From NCBI RefSeq assembly GCF_002573715.1, contig NZ_PDHM01000027.1, positions 82,034-146,033 on the forward strand: 64,000 nucleotides of DNA, written 5' to 3'. Numbering within the stretch: position 1 is the stretch's first letter; every line of letters begins with the position of its first letter. Below the pieces are notes generated by a model. That model saw only the letters and a list, made by a program, of their open reading frames with translations, was not told the DNA's origin and ran no database searches. Shown here in pieces: positions 34,308 through 42,007 of this stretch. The position numbers and the translations under genes are program-made. Source of the stretch: Paenibacillus sp. EZ-K15 (GTDB taxonomy: Bacteria; Bacillota; Bacilli; Paenibacillales; Paenibacillaceae).

Positions 34308-34346
34308 CTCCCTATGTAAGACGCGTCCGTGCATTCGGATCGGCGA

Positions 34347-35069
34347 TTACAACGTCACCCAGCCATATTTGATCGAGTTGATAACCGCTTGCGTACGGTC
34401 GTCCACTTCCATCTTCTGCAAAATGCTGCTGACGTGGTTCTTTACAGTTTTTTCACTAATGAACAGGTATTCCCCTATCATCTTGTTGCTCTTGCCTTCG
34501 GCCATTAGTCTAAGCACTTCCGCTTCGCGCCTTGTCAATGGGTTATTCTCGCCTGCCACAAACTTGACTCCAGCCTCACGCGAACCGCCCTCAGCCATAG
34601 CGCCTGCTTCGTTTACATAAGTCATTCGGCGGAGCTGTTGAATGAGCTTACCCGTAACTTTCGGATGGATAAATGCATATCCCTCATGTACCGAACGAAT
34701 CGCATTAATCAGTGACTCGGCTTCCATATCCTTCAGGAGGTAACCGTTTGCTCCCTTACGGAGCGTTTCAAAAACATAACTTTCATCGTCATGAATCGAC
34801 AGAATGATAACTTTGATCTCAGGAAACATTTCACGTAGTTTCTCAGTTGCTTGAACGCCATTTTCGGTGGGCATGTTGATATCCATCAGCACGATATCCG
34901 GCTTCACTTCGTTACAGAACTCAAGCACTTGAATTCCATCGCCGCATTCTCCGATAACGTCAATGTCGTCCTCCATATTCAGTATACGCTTCAGACCCTC
35001 CCTAAACAGCTGGTGGTCATCCGCTAATAATACTTTAATAATCGCGTTCTCTTTCTCCAAATGTTCCAT
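34347..35069 (-). CDS. degU: Response regulator DegU (NarL family)
   Basis: Controls exoenzymes, competence, motility and biofilm traits in Bacillales. 240 residues: receiver domain with acidic pocket LLADDHQ and phospho-acceptor Asp63 in PDIVLMDINMP, and a C-terminal LuxR-type helix-turn-helix (NPLTRREAEVLRLMAEGKSNKMIG, VKNHVSSILQKM). Encoded 4 nt after degS, so an operon. It can be expected to act on the adjacent flagellar and comF genes, as in B. subtilis. Confidence 0.96.
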   Translation of the reverse strand: MEHLEKENAIIKVLLADDHQLFREGLKRILNMEDDIDVIGECGDGIQVLEFCNEVKPDIVLMDINMPTENGVQATEKLREMFPEIKVIILSIHDDESYVFETLRKGANGYLLKDMEAESLINAIRSVHEGYAFIHPKVTGKLIQQLRRMTYVNEAGAMAEGGSREAGVKFVAGENNPLTRREAEVLRLMAEGKSNKMIGEYLFISEKTVKNHVSSILQKMEVDDRTQAVINSIKYGWVTL

Positions 35070-35073
35070 CCGA

Positions 35074-36228
35074 TTACTCCTTTCTCTTTTCTACGTTCGT
35101 CGGGATATGAATCACGATCTTCGTTCCTTGATTCTCAGCTGAATCGATCTCCATTCTCCCTTCGAGCAGCTCAACCCTCTCCCGCATGCCAATTAACCCA
35201 AAGTGGTCCTTGCTTTTCTGCTCCAGCAAATCGACATTGAATCCCAGGCCATTGTCCTGTACAACGATTTTGACCAATTGCGCCTGGTACGTGATTTCAA
35301 CAAGCACATAAGTCGGGTAAGCATGTTTTGCAGCATTCGAAAGTGCTTCCTGCACCAACCGGTAGATGGCCGCCTCCATCGCAGAAGAGAGACGATGCTC
35401 TTTTCCCCGTGTCTCGAAGATCGTGCGGATTTTCGATTTCTCTTCATAATCATGCACGTATTTACGCAATGTGGGGATTAATCCTAGATCATCGAGTGCC
35501 ATTGGACGCAGATTGAAAATGACTTTTCGCATTTCCTCCAAGCTCGATCGAACCTGGCCCTTCAAATCTACTATTTCGTCCTGCACCATCTTAAATTCCT
35601 GCTTTGCGAGCATTCTTTCTACAATTTCCGTCCTAAGAACCAGATTCGCCAACAATTGTGCAGGTCCATCATGAATCTCCCTGGATATGCGCTTCCGTTC
35701 TTCTTCCTGCGCCAAAATAATTTTGAGTCCAATGACCTGTCTGTTTTTCGCAGATTCGATGATTCGGGATACCTGACCCAGCTCTCCGGACAAGTATTCC
35801 AACACCACGCCCATTTGAGATCCGATCGATTCTGCTCGCTCCACCGAGTTCTCGACATTACGAACCCGCTTCTGCAGCTCATCTCGTCTTGCCTTCAGAT
35901 ACATTTCCTTCTCCCGGTAGATCATGAGGTCAAGCTGTAGCTGGGTTGCTTTCTCATACGCCTGCTTGATGTCCTCTTCCTTGTACCGGACAAAATCCCG
36001 GCTGACCTCGGTCAGCCGGATCCGGGAACGGCGGTAGTTCAGCTCCAGCTGATCTACCTTCTCTAAGGTTTCCGTCGTTTCTTTTAATGTCCGCTGCAGT
36101 TCATGATTGAGAGACGTGAGCTCTTGCCGCGACGCCTCCAATATTTCGAACATTTGGTATTTGCTGTCCTCCATCACTTTGATGGCATTTTTTATGACAC
36201 GGTCGATGGCATCGGCTTGATAATCCAC
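35074..36228 (-). CDS. degS: Sensor histidine kinase DegS
   Basis: Cytoplasmic kinase partner of DegU. 384 residues: N-terminal DegS sensor coiled coil (about 25-160), HisKA_3 dimerisation/phospho-acceptor helix with His186 in ISREIHDGPAQLLANL, and a HATPase_c domain (LVQEALSNAAKHA, VVQDNGLGFN, HFGLIGMRERVELLEG). No membrane segment, as expected for DegS. Starts at a GTG with GGAG 8 nt upstream. Confidence 0.96.
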   Translation of the reverse strand: MDYQADAIDRVIKNAIKVMEDSKYQMFEILEASRQELTSLNHELQRTLKETTETLEKVDQLELNYRRSRIRLTEVSRDFVRYKEEDIKQAYEKATQLQLDLMIYREKEMYLKARRDELQKRVRNVENSVERAESIGSQMGVVLEYLSGELGQVSRIIESAKNRQVIGLKIILAQEEERKRISREIHDGPAQLLANLVLRTEIVERMLAKQEFKMVQDEIVDLKGQVRSSLEEMRKVIFNLRPMALDDLGLIPTLRKYVHDYEEKSKIRTIFETRGKEHRLSSAMEAAIYRLVQEALSNAAKHAYPTYVLVEITYQAQLVKIVVQDNGLGFNVDLLEQKSKDHFGLIGMRERVELLEGRMEIDSAENQGTKIVIHIPTNVEKRKE

Positions 36229-36273
36229 GCACTCTACTCCATTTCTAACGTTTCATATACATATCATACCATA

Positions 36274-38976
36274 TCACGATTCGATCGTAACGGTCTTCGT
36301 GTTCTTGTCCCATTTTACTTTAAGGCCTAATTGCTCGGAAACGAGACGAAGAGGGACCAAAGTCCTACCGCCTTGGACCATAGGTGCTACAGCCGCCGAA
36401 CTGCGCTTACCGTTTAGAATGAATTCCTTCTTGCCGACCGTTAATTCCATGAACATGCCGCCCCTTAGGACACCTACCCGCTGAGCGGATTGGTTCCAGG
36501 TTGCTTGCCCGCCGAACGCGTCGAGAACGTGTTTAATCGGAACGTAGGTCGTTCCATTTTTCAGAATTGGCGCCGAATCGATTGCCACTTTCGAACCATT
36601 CAGCATAAGCGATTTTTGCCCAATGGTCATGACCGCTTTGCCTGTCGGAAGCCCTTCGTTTCCTGATAGAGACGGCATCGTGAAGCGGATATCGTCAAAA
36701 GATACAGCTCCTGTCAATGCACGCTCGTCCTGGCCTTCTTCCACGTTCACCACATACAGCCGCTTCATCTGCGCCGGGAATGCAATGTTGTATCCGCTGA
36801 GATCGAGGCTCAGTGTCTTCCAACCGCTCCAATCAATCGCTTTTGCCAAGTCAACGTACACGGTTTTCCCGTTATTGTCTTGGAGTTCAGCGCGCAGCCA
36901 GTTCAGGCTGTTATCTCCCTCCACATCAATCGTCATCGCCGTGGCCTGTGCAGGAATCACTTTGCCAGTTGTGCCATTCAACTCGGCGTAAGCGTACATT
37001 TTTTGCCCTAATCCGCCTGTCATATCATAGGTCAAGTTCAAGACTTTGGACGATGCTTTTGCTCCGCTGCCATTTTTGATCGCTGCAGTCCCGGTAACTG
37101 CCGGCACATTGGTCGTGAACTTCACCGGGTAATTCACATTCTCGAAGTTCTCCCACGTGCTTTCGCCCGCTGCCGACAAAATAACGACCGTGCTAAAGCC
37201 ATCATAGCGTGCGATAGCATAACCGACTTTTGTATTGCTGTTCACGGAGGATACGGTCAGGCGTCCGTCTTTCACGCTGCCTTTAAAGCCGATAAACTCC
37301 CATTTCAGCGCGCTGCTCGGAACCTCCAAACTCTGGCCGTTGCTTGTTACGGCCGTCACCGGCACGGAAACACTCGTTCCAGCCTGCAGTGGTGCACTTG
37401 ATACGCCGGTAGTCAATGCAACAAGATCATCCGCGCCCAGCACCTTGACTTGCATCGTAGCTTTCGTGCTGCCGCTTACTGCTGTCAGTGTCGATGTACC
37501 CGGCTTCGTCGCTTTAATGCTTTGTCCGTTGACCGCTAGATTGCCGTTGCTGGACTTCCAAGTCGGCTTAATCGAACCTGCTTCAATTGGATTATAGTAG
37601 GTATCATAGCCTTTTAGTTCATACGTGCCCATTTGACCAATCAGGAGTGTGTTGCTGCCGCTTACTTTCAAACCCTTCAAGCTGCCCTGAGGTGCTGTGG
37701 AGAACACGCCGAGTGCGTTAACGATGCTGCGCTGCGTGGTGCCGTATTCCGTGTTAAAGGTCAACTGCGTATTCATCTCGGCTAACGGACGGTTTACCAT
37801 CGTTGTCGATCCGCCGCCGTCGAGATTCATTCCCTTCCATACGCCAACTTTCGTCATGAAATCCTGAAGCTGCTGCAGCGTCATGCCTTTACTGTTATCG
37901 TTGCTCTCCGTAGCAATCAGGTAAGCGTAACGTCCGTCTTTGGAGTAGCCAACGGCTGTACGTGCCCTGCTCCCTCCAATCGAATTCACGTTTCGAGAGA
38001 ATGACGTTGCCTTGCCGTTATCCACCAGAATTGTATGGCCGCCAATCATCATTTGGAGTGTAGATGGGTCCAGTTCTTTACCTGATTTTTTGGATACCAG
38101 AGCATAATTCGCTTCCAGCTTTTGACCGACAGCCAGATTTTTTTTCACGAACTCTGCCGCAGCCCCATGGGTTCGCAAAATGTAGCTTCCCTCCGGTATC
38201 GCTGTTGGCAATCCTGCCATTACTGAAATATCGGTTATGACCCCATCCGTTACCATAACCTCCGTTGGCGTTGTCGAGCTGTTCTTAGGACGCTCAACAG
38301 CCTTCCATGCGCTTGTGTAGATATAAGCTGTATTGGCATGGCTATACGTTGATCCGGTGCCTTCTGGCGCATAGGATGTTTTGTTCATACCCGCGAGCGG
38401 GAATGAGGCCCCATTCTCAGCTGTAATACTCCCAGAGAATGCAAACTCATCCAGAATTGGCGTTCCATCGTTCGTTACTCCAAAAGCATACATGCCTTTC
38501 AAATCAGATGGGGTTGACATCAACAGACCATTCGAAACTTGAGCACCCATCGGAGCCCCTTCGCTGCCGGTATTAAAAAAGTCACCGTTAATAGCAGCTA
38601 CCGCGCCGTTCTCCTTAGCCATTCCGCCCGTGCTTTGTCTCGTTGTAAATTTATTCCCTTGGCCTGTCATGACATCCAGTTTCACGTATTTGTTGTTCAG
38701 ATCCACCCGAACGACATTCGCCAGCGATTTTGCGCCAGTACTGTTGATATACTGATACTTCATCAAAACCGCGCCGGATGTAATGATTTCCTCACCAAGC
38801 TTCTTAGCCGATGTTGATGCCGCATAAGCTACCGAGGATGTTGATAGATTCCCTATCACTGGTATTCCGCTGCTCAGCACAGGACCCACCCAGATGACTC
38901 CTGCCAATGTAATAATCAACCATTTCTTGCCTACACCTGATGTTGTAGACTTCAGTGTTTTCCCCTGACTAACCAT
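36274..38976 (-). CDS. Secreted phosphodiester glycosidase-like (NAGPA) protein with copper-amine-oxidase-N stalk domain
   Basis: About 900 residues. Signal peptide with hydrophobic KKWLIITLAGVIWVGPVLSSG and a possible cleavage after SVAYAA. NAGPA/DUF2233 domain in the first half (AINGDFFNTGSEGAPMG, MIGGHTILVDNG, MNLDGGGSTTMV). Ig-like/carbohydrate-binding segments in the middle (VNYPVKFTTN...). A C-terminal stalk-type Cu_amine_oxidN1 domain (LMLNGSKVAIDSAPILKNGTTYVPIKHVLDAFGG and its repeat). Probably acts on exopolysaccharide or wall glycan phosphodiesters (inference). The start is taken at the ATG at 38976; the frame is open to 39009. Confidence 0.85.
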   Translation of the reverse strand: MVSQGKTLKSTTSGVGKKWLIITLAGVIWVGPVLSSGIPVIGNLSTSSVAYAASTSAKKLGEEIITSGAVLMKYQYINSTGAKSLANVVRVDLNNKYVKLDVMTGQGNKFTTRQSTGGMAKENGAVAAINGDFFNTGSEGAPMGAQVSNGLLMSTPSDLKGMYAFGVTNDGTPILDEFAFSGSITAENGASFPLAGMNKTSYAPEGTGSTYSHANTAYIYTSAWKAVERPKNSSTTPTEVMVTDGVITDISVMAGLPTAIPEGSYILRTHGAAAEFVKKNLAVGQKLEANYALVSKKSGKELDPSTLQMMIGGHTILVDNGKATSFSRNVNSIGGSRARTAVGYSKDGRYAYLIATESNDNSKGMTLQQLQDFMTKVGVWKGMNLDGGGSTTMVNRPLAEMNTQLTFNTEYGTTQRSIVNALGVFSTAPQGSLKGLKVSGSNTLLIGQMGTYELKGYDTYYNPIEAGSIKPTWKSSNGNLAVNGQSIKATKPGTSTLTAVSGSTKATMQVKVLGADDLVALTTGVSSAPLQAGTSVSVPVTAVTSNGQSLEVPSSALKWEFIGFKGSVKDGRLTVSSVNSNTKVGYAIARYDGFSTVVILSAAGESTWENFENVNYPVKFTTNVPAVTGTAAIKNGSGAKASSKVLNLTYDMTGGLGQKMYAYAELNGTTGKVIPAQATAMTIDVEGDNSLNWLRAELQDNNGKTVYVDLAKAIDWSGWKTLSLDLSGYNIAFPAQMKRLYVVNVEEGQDERALTGAVSFDDIRFTMPSLSGNEGLPTGKAVMTIGQKSLMLNGSKVAIDSAPILKNGTTYVPIKHVLDAFGGQATWNQSAQRVGVLRGGMFMELTVGKKEFILNGKRSSAAVAPMVQGGRTLVPLRLVSEQLGLKVKWDKNTKTVTIES

Positions 38977-39231
38977 GTAATCGTAACTCTCCCATCTATC
39001 GTTCAACACGGATGCCGAACATATAAAGTCTCTAATTAATAGACTTCATTTTTGCGGAAAAGTTACGAATTTGTTATAAAAAAACACTTTCGCGTATCTT
39101 ACACCAAGTCTTGTAAAATTTATAGCGGCATTTTTTAGGAGTCTATGTAAATCGATCCTATGTTACTATATTTTTATGTAAAAGTAACTAGTTTGTCATA
39201 AAGTTTATTCCTACTCTTCCATTTATTCATT

Positions 39232-39268
39232 AAAAAAAGCTGATAACCATAGTGGGTATCAACTTTTT
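39232..39268. terminator. Bidirectional hairpin terminator
   Basis: AAAAAGCTGATAACC-ATAG-TGGGTATCAACTTTTT, with T-runs on both strands. Confidence 0.7.
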
Positions 39269-39339
39269 AATTATTTCATTTTTGTCATATTTTCATATCC
39301 AACTGAGTTGAATCTCTACTCACTATGAGAATTAAGAAG

Positions 39340-39394
39340 CAGAAAAGGCATGTGCCGATTTTTCTCAGAAGAAAAATTAAATCAGCACATGCCT
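39340..39394 (-). terminator. Terminator after metK
   Basis: 10-bp arms AGGCATGTGC / GCACATGCCT enclosing an AT-rich inner stem, followed by TTTTCT on the minus strand. Confidence 0.8.
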
Positions 39395-39428
39395 AAACTT
39401 TATATCTGGAACATATCTTAAGATTACC

Positions 39429-40634
39429 TTAGTTTACACCAGCTTGTTCTTTCAGTGCTTCCGCTTTGTCTACGCGTTCCCAAGGCAAATCCAGATCTGT
39501 ACGTCCAAAGTGTCCGTAAGCAGCGGTTTGCTTGTAGATCGGACGACGAAGATCCAGCATGCGGATGATTCCAGCCGGACGCAGGTCGAAGTTGTTACGC
39601 ACAAGCTCAACCAGCTTCTCTTCGCTCACTTTACCAGTTCCGTAAGTATCAACACTAATCGACACTGGGTTAGCGACACCGATAGCGTAAGCCAATTGAA
39701 TTTCACACTTGTCCGCAAGTCCTGCGGCAACCAGGTTTTTAGCCACGTAGCGAGCCGCGTAAGCAGCGGAACGGTCAACCTTTGTAGGATCCTTACCGGA
39801 AAATGCACCGCCACCATGACGAGCGTAGCCGCCATAGGTGTCCACGATAATTTTGCGGCCTGTCAGGCCAGCATCCCCTTGAGGACCGCCGATAACAAAA
39901 CGTCCGGTAGGGTTAATGAAATATTTAGTTTCTGCGTCCAGCAATTCAGCTGGCACGACAGGAAGAATGACTTGTTCTTTAATATCTTTCTGGATTTGCT
40001 CCAGCGTTGCTTCTTCGGCATGTTGAGTTGATACCACGATCGTATCCACACGGACCGGTGTATTGCCGTCATACTCAACCGTTACCTGGGTTTTACCGTC
40101 CGGACGCAGGTAGTCCAGCGTACCGTCTTTACGAACCTCGGACAAACGACGAGCGATACGGTGAGACAATGCAATCGGAAGAGGCATCAATTCTGGCGTC
40201 TCGTTGGTTGCAAAACCAAACATCAGACCTTGATCACCAGCACCGATGTTCTCGGTTTCCTTGTCCATTTGGGAAGGATCACGATTCTCCAGTGCAGCGT
40301 TTACCCCCTGTGCAATATCGGCAGATTGCTCATTCAGCGATGTTAACACCGCGCATGTATTGTAATCAAAACCGTATTTTGCACGGGTATACCCGATTTC
40401 CTTCACAGTATTGCGTACAATGGATGGAATATCCACGTATTCGGATTTAGTGCTAATTTCACCAATGACCAAAACAAGACCAGTCGCAACGGAAACTTCA
40501 CAAGCTACGCGTGCGTTCGGATCGTTAGCCAAAAAAGCATCGAGTACCGCATCAGAAATCTGGTCACAGATTTTATCCGGATGTCCTTCAGTTACGGACT
40601 CAGATGTAAATAAACGTCGCCCTGTTAAAGACAT
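39429..40634 (-). CDS. metK: S-adenosylmethionine synthetase
   Basis: Makes SAM from methionine and ATP. 401 residues: LFTSESVTEGHPDKICDQISDAVLDA, hexapeptide region GAGDQGLMFGFA and the GGGAFSGKDPTKVDRSAAY signature. GGGAGG 8 nt before the ATG at 40634 decides the start over an upstream frame to 40673. The leader lacks an S-box riboswitch but has a hairpin with a U-run downstream of a strong promoter (40686-40770). Confidence 0.97.
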   Translation of the reverse strand: MSLTGRRLFTSESVTEGHPDKICDQISDAVLDAFLANDPNARVACEVSVATGLVLVIGEISTKSEYVDIPSIVRNTVKEIGYTRAKYGFDYNTCAVLTSLNEQSADIAQGVNAALENRDPSQMDKETENIGAGDQGLMFGFATNETPELMPLPIALSHRIARRLSEVRKDGTLDYLRPDGKTQVTVEYDGNTPVRVDTIVVSTQHAEEATLEQIQKDIKEQVILPVVPAELLDAETKYFINPTGRFVIGGPQGDAGLTGRKIIVDTYGGYARHGGGAFSGKDPTKVDRSAAYAARYVAKNLVAAGLADKCEIQLAYAIGVANPVSISVDTYGTGKVSEEKLVELVRNNFDLRPAGIIRMLDLRRPIYKQTAAYGHFGRTDLDLPWERVDKAEALKEQAGVN

Positions 40635-40685
40635 GAGATCAACCTCCCATATGAATAGTATGTGATATATCAAAAGGTCCTACAC

Positions 40686-40717
40686 AAAAAATGAACCTTT
40701 TCCGCCAGGAAAAGGTT
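40686..40717 (-). terminator. Terminator-like hairpin in the metK leader
   Basis: Perfect 10-bp stem AACCTTTTCC / GGAAAAGGTT with a 4-nt loop, then CATTTTTTG on the minus strand. It lies downstream of the promoter at 40742-40770, so inside the predicted metK mRNA; it could alternatively end the SASP transcript. Confidence 0.7.
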
Positions 40718-40741
40718 TGAAATGTACAATCCTCAACATGC

Positions 40742-40770
40742 ATATTAACTTATTTGTTACTAGGTGTCAA
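40742..40770 (-). promoter_or_regulatory. metK promoter (sigma-A)
   Basis: Perfect TTGACA, 17-bp spacer, TAATAT on the minus strand, predicted start near 40735. Confidence 0.8.
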
Positions 40771-40860
40771 TCCAGTAAGTAAGCTGCTTTCCAAGGATTT
40801 TCTTGGGTTTTTCAATCGAATGTTAGTCAAGGATAAGTACCGCTTTTAACTGAAAAACGA

Positions 40861-41148
40861 CTACAGTCTACCGAAGAGACTTTGTTCAGCATTTCGAACC
40901 AAACGTTTGGTGATCTCTCCACCAACGGATCCGTTCTCACGGGATGTCAGATGTCCCCATCCAGGACGACGGCTGGAGGATCCACCTCCGATGGCTCCTA
41001 ACTCAGAACCAAATTCCGTATCGGCTCCATTGGAACCGCTACCATATCCCACGGGTAATCCAAACTCTGCTGCAATTTCGTATTTCATTTGCTTCAGCAT
41101 TTCACGACTCTCCGGTACCACTTGACGGTTACGACTGCTGCGTGCCAT
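40861..41148 (-). CDS. Alpha/beta-type small acid-soluble spore protein
   Basis: Spore DNA-coating protein degraded by GPR on germination. 95 residues; the family blocks are MLKQMKYEIAAEFGLPVG (GPR cleavage site region EIAAEFG) and HLTSRENGSVGGEITKRLVRNAEQSL. Between them is a Gly/Ser-rich insert of about 33 residues with TEFGSE, which resembles a second GPR site. GGAGG before the ATG. Expression should be sigma-G dependent, but I could not make out the promoter. Confidence 0.93.
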   Translation of the reverse strand: MARSSRNRQVVPESREMLKQMKYEIAAEFGLPVGYGSGSNGADTEFGSELGAIGGGSSSRRPGWGHLTSRENGSVGGEITKRLVRNAEQSLFGRL

Positions 41149-41332
41149 GAAAATACACCTCCTGTATTGGTTTTTACAGAAGTATTATCTGTCGATTTCA
41201 AAGCACTCACACGTATAAAACGTTGTCACTACTGGCAATAATTATAAGAGGATTATACCAAAAAAAAGTTGCCGTGTCTCTAAGCAGGTTGGAGCAAGTA
41301 TTAGCAGAAGTCAAACGTATCTTGGTGGATTC

Positions 41333-41842
41333 CTACTTAATGGTGTACCCGCCGCGGACCATGACAATCAGATTGCTTGTCTGCCCTTCTTTTACCTGTA
41401 TTCCCCGACCTTCACGCGGGAAGGAAAGCAGATGGTTCTTAGGCGCCGTTTCACCGTTTAACAGGTCTTTACCGTCCGTAAGATCCGCAACGCCGCTAGC
41501 GACTTCTGTGTAGATCACAGCACTACCTGAGCGAACAATGAACTCCGTCCCTGCATCGGCAATCAGAATCTTACCTGGTTTCAGCGCAACGTTCTTAACT
41601 TCATCAGCACCTTGTGATGGCTGAGTTGGATTTGTAGGATTTGTTGGGTTCGTAGACCCTCCACCACCGCCATTCAGCGCTTGCTGAATTTGTTGGTCAA
41701 CGTAGCTTTTGGTGACGACCGGGTCGTCAGTGGTACCTGGGGTGGTGCCAGCGCCGGTGGCTGTGTTGTTGTAGGTTGCACCAATCCATATACCAGCTCC
41801 AATCGTCAGCGCCGCCAAGCCGACCTTTAAATAAGGTTTCAT
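41333..41842 (-). CDS. Unknown secreted or membrane-anchored protein
   Basis: Not recognised. 169 residues: N-terminal hydrophobic helix (VGLAALTIGAGIWIGATY) acting as signal anchor, a short helix SYVDQQIQQAL, a low-complexity Gly/Asn-Pro-Thr linker, then a beta-rich domain (VALKPGKILIADAGTEFIVRSGSAVIYTE, NHLLSFPREGRGIQVKEG, SNLIVMVRGGYTI) that looks like a small barrel. Extracytoplasmic location is likely. It lies downstream of the S-layer-like gene but beyond that gene's terminator. Confidence 0.7.
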   Translation of the reverse strand: MKPYLKVGLAALTIGAGIWIGATYNNTATGAGTTPGTTDDPVVTKSYVDQQIQQALNGGGGGSTNPTNPTNPTQPSQGADEVKNVALKPGKILIADAGTEFIVRSGSAVIYTEVASGVADLTDGKDLLNGETAPKNHLLSFPREGRGIQVKEGQTSNLIVMVRGGYTIK

Positions 41843-41950
41843 GTAATCTGTTCCTCCTAAGTTATCTATTCTATTTAACTATAAAGAAAATACTCGAACT
41901 GAACAACCCTACTATAGGTAAGGCTAAGGATTGTTTTCTTTGGAGAATTA

Positions 41951-41988
41951 AAAAAACACACCGGGGAACATAATGTTCCCCGGTGTGT
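41951..41988 (-). terminator. Terminator of the S-layer-like gene
   Basis: Perfect 15-bp stem ACACACCGGGGAACA / TGTTCCCCGGTGTGT with a 3-nt loop, then TTTTTT on the minus strand. It is the strongest terminator in the window, as expected for a very highly expressed gene. Confidence 0.95.
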
Positions 41989-42007
41989 CAAAACCTAATA
42001 GGCTTTA

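Larger units (their letters stand above)
34004..34346. other. degU downstream spacer, hairpin rich
   Basis: 343 bp. It holds a perfect 22-bp palindrome, two GACCGCG-containing element copies and the degU terminator. No gene. Confidence 0.6.
39010..39428. other. metK-NAGPA gene spacer
   Basis: 419 bp with two hairpin terminators (39232-39268 and 39346-39394) separated by about 77 nt. Two minus-strand terminators in series after metK may simply be redundant. No gene or clear promoter for the next CDS seen. Confidence 0.5.

Noticed and set aside
40634..40860. S-box (SAM) riboswitch before metK
   Set aside because: The conserved GAGGGA...GCCC...GATGAA core is not present and the leader is too short.
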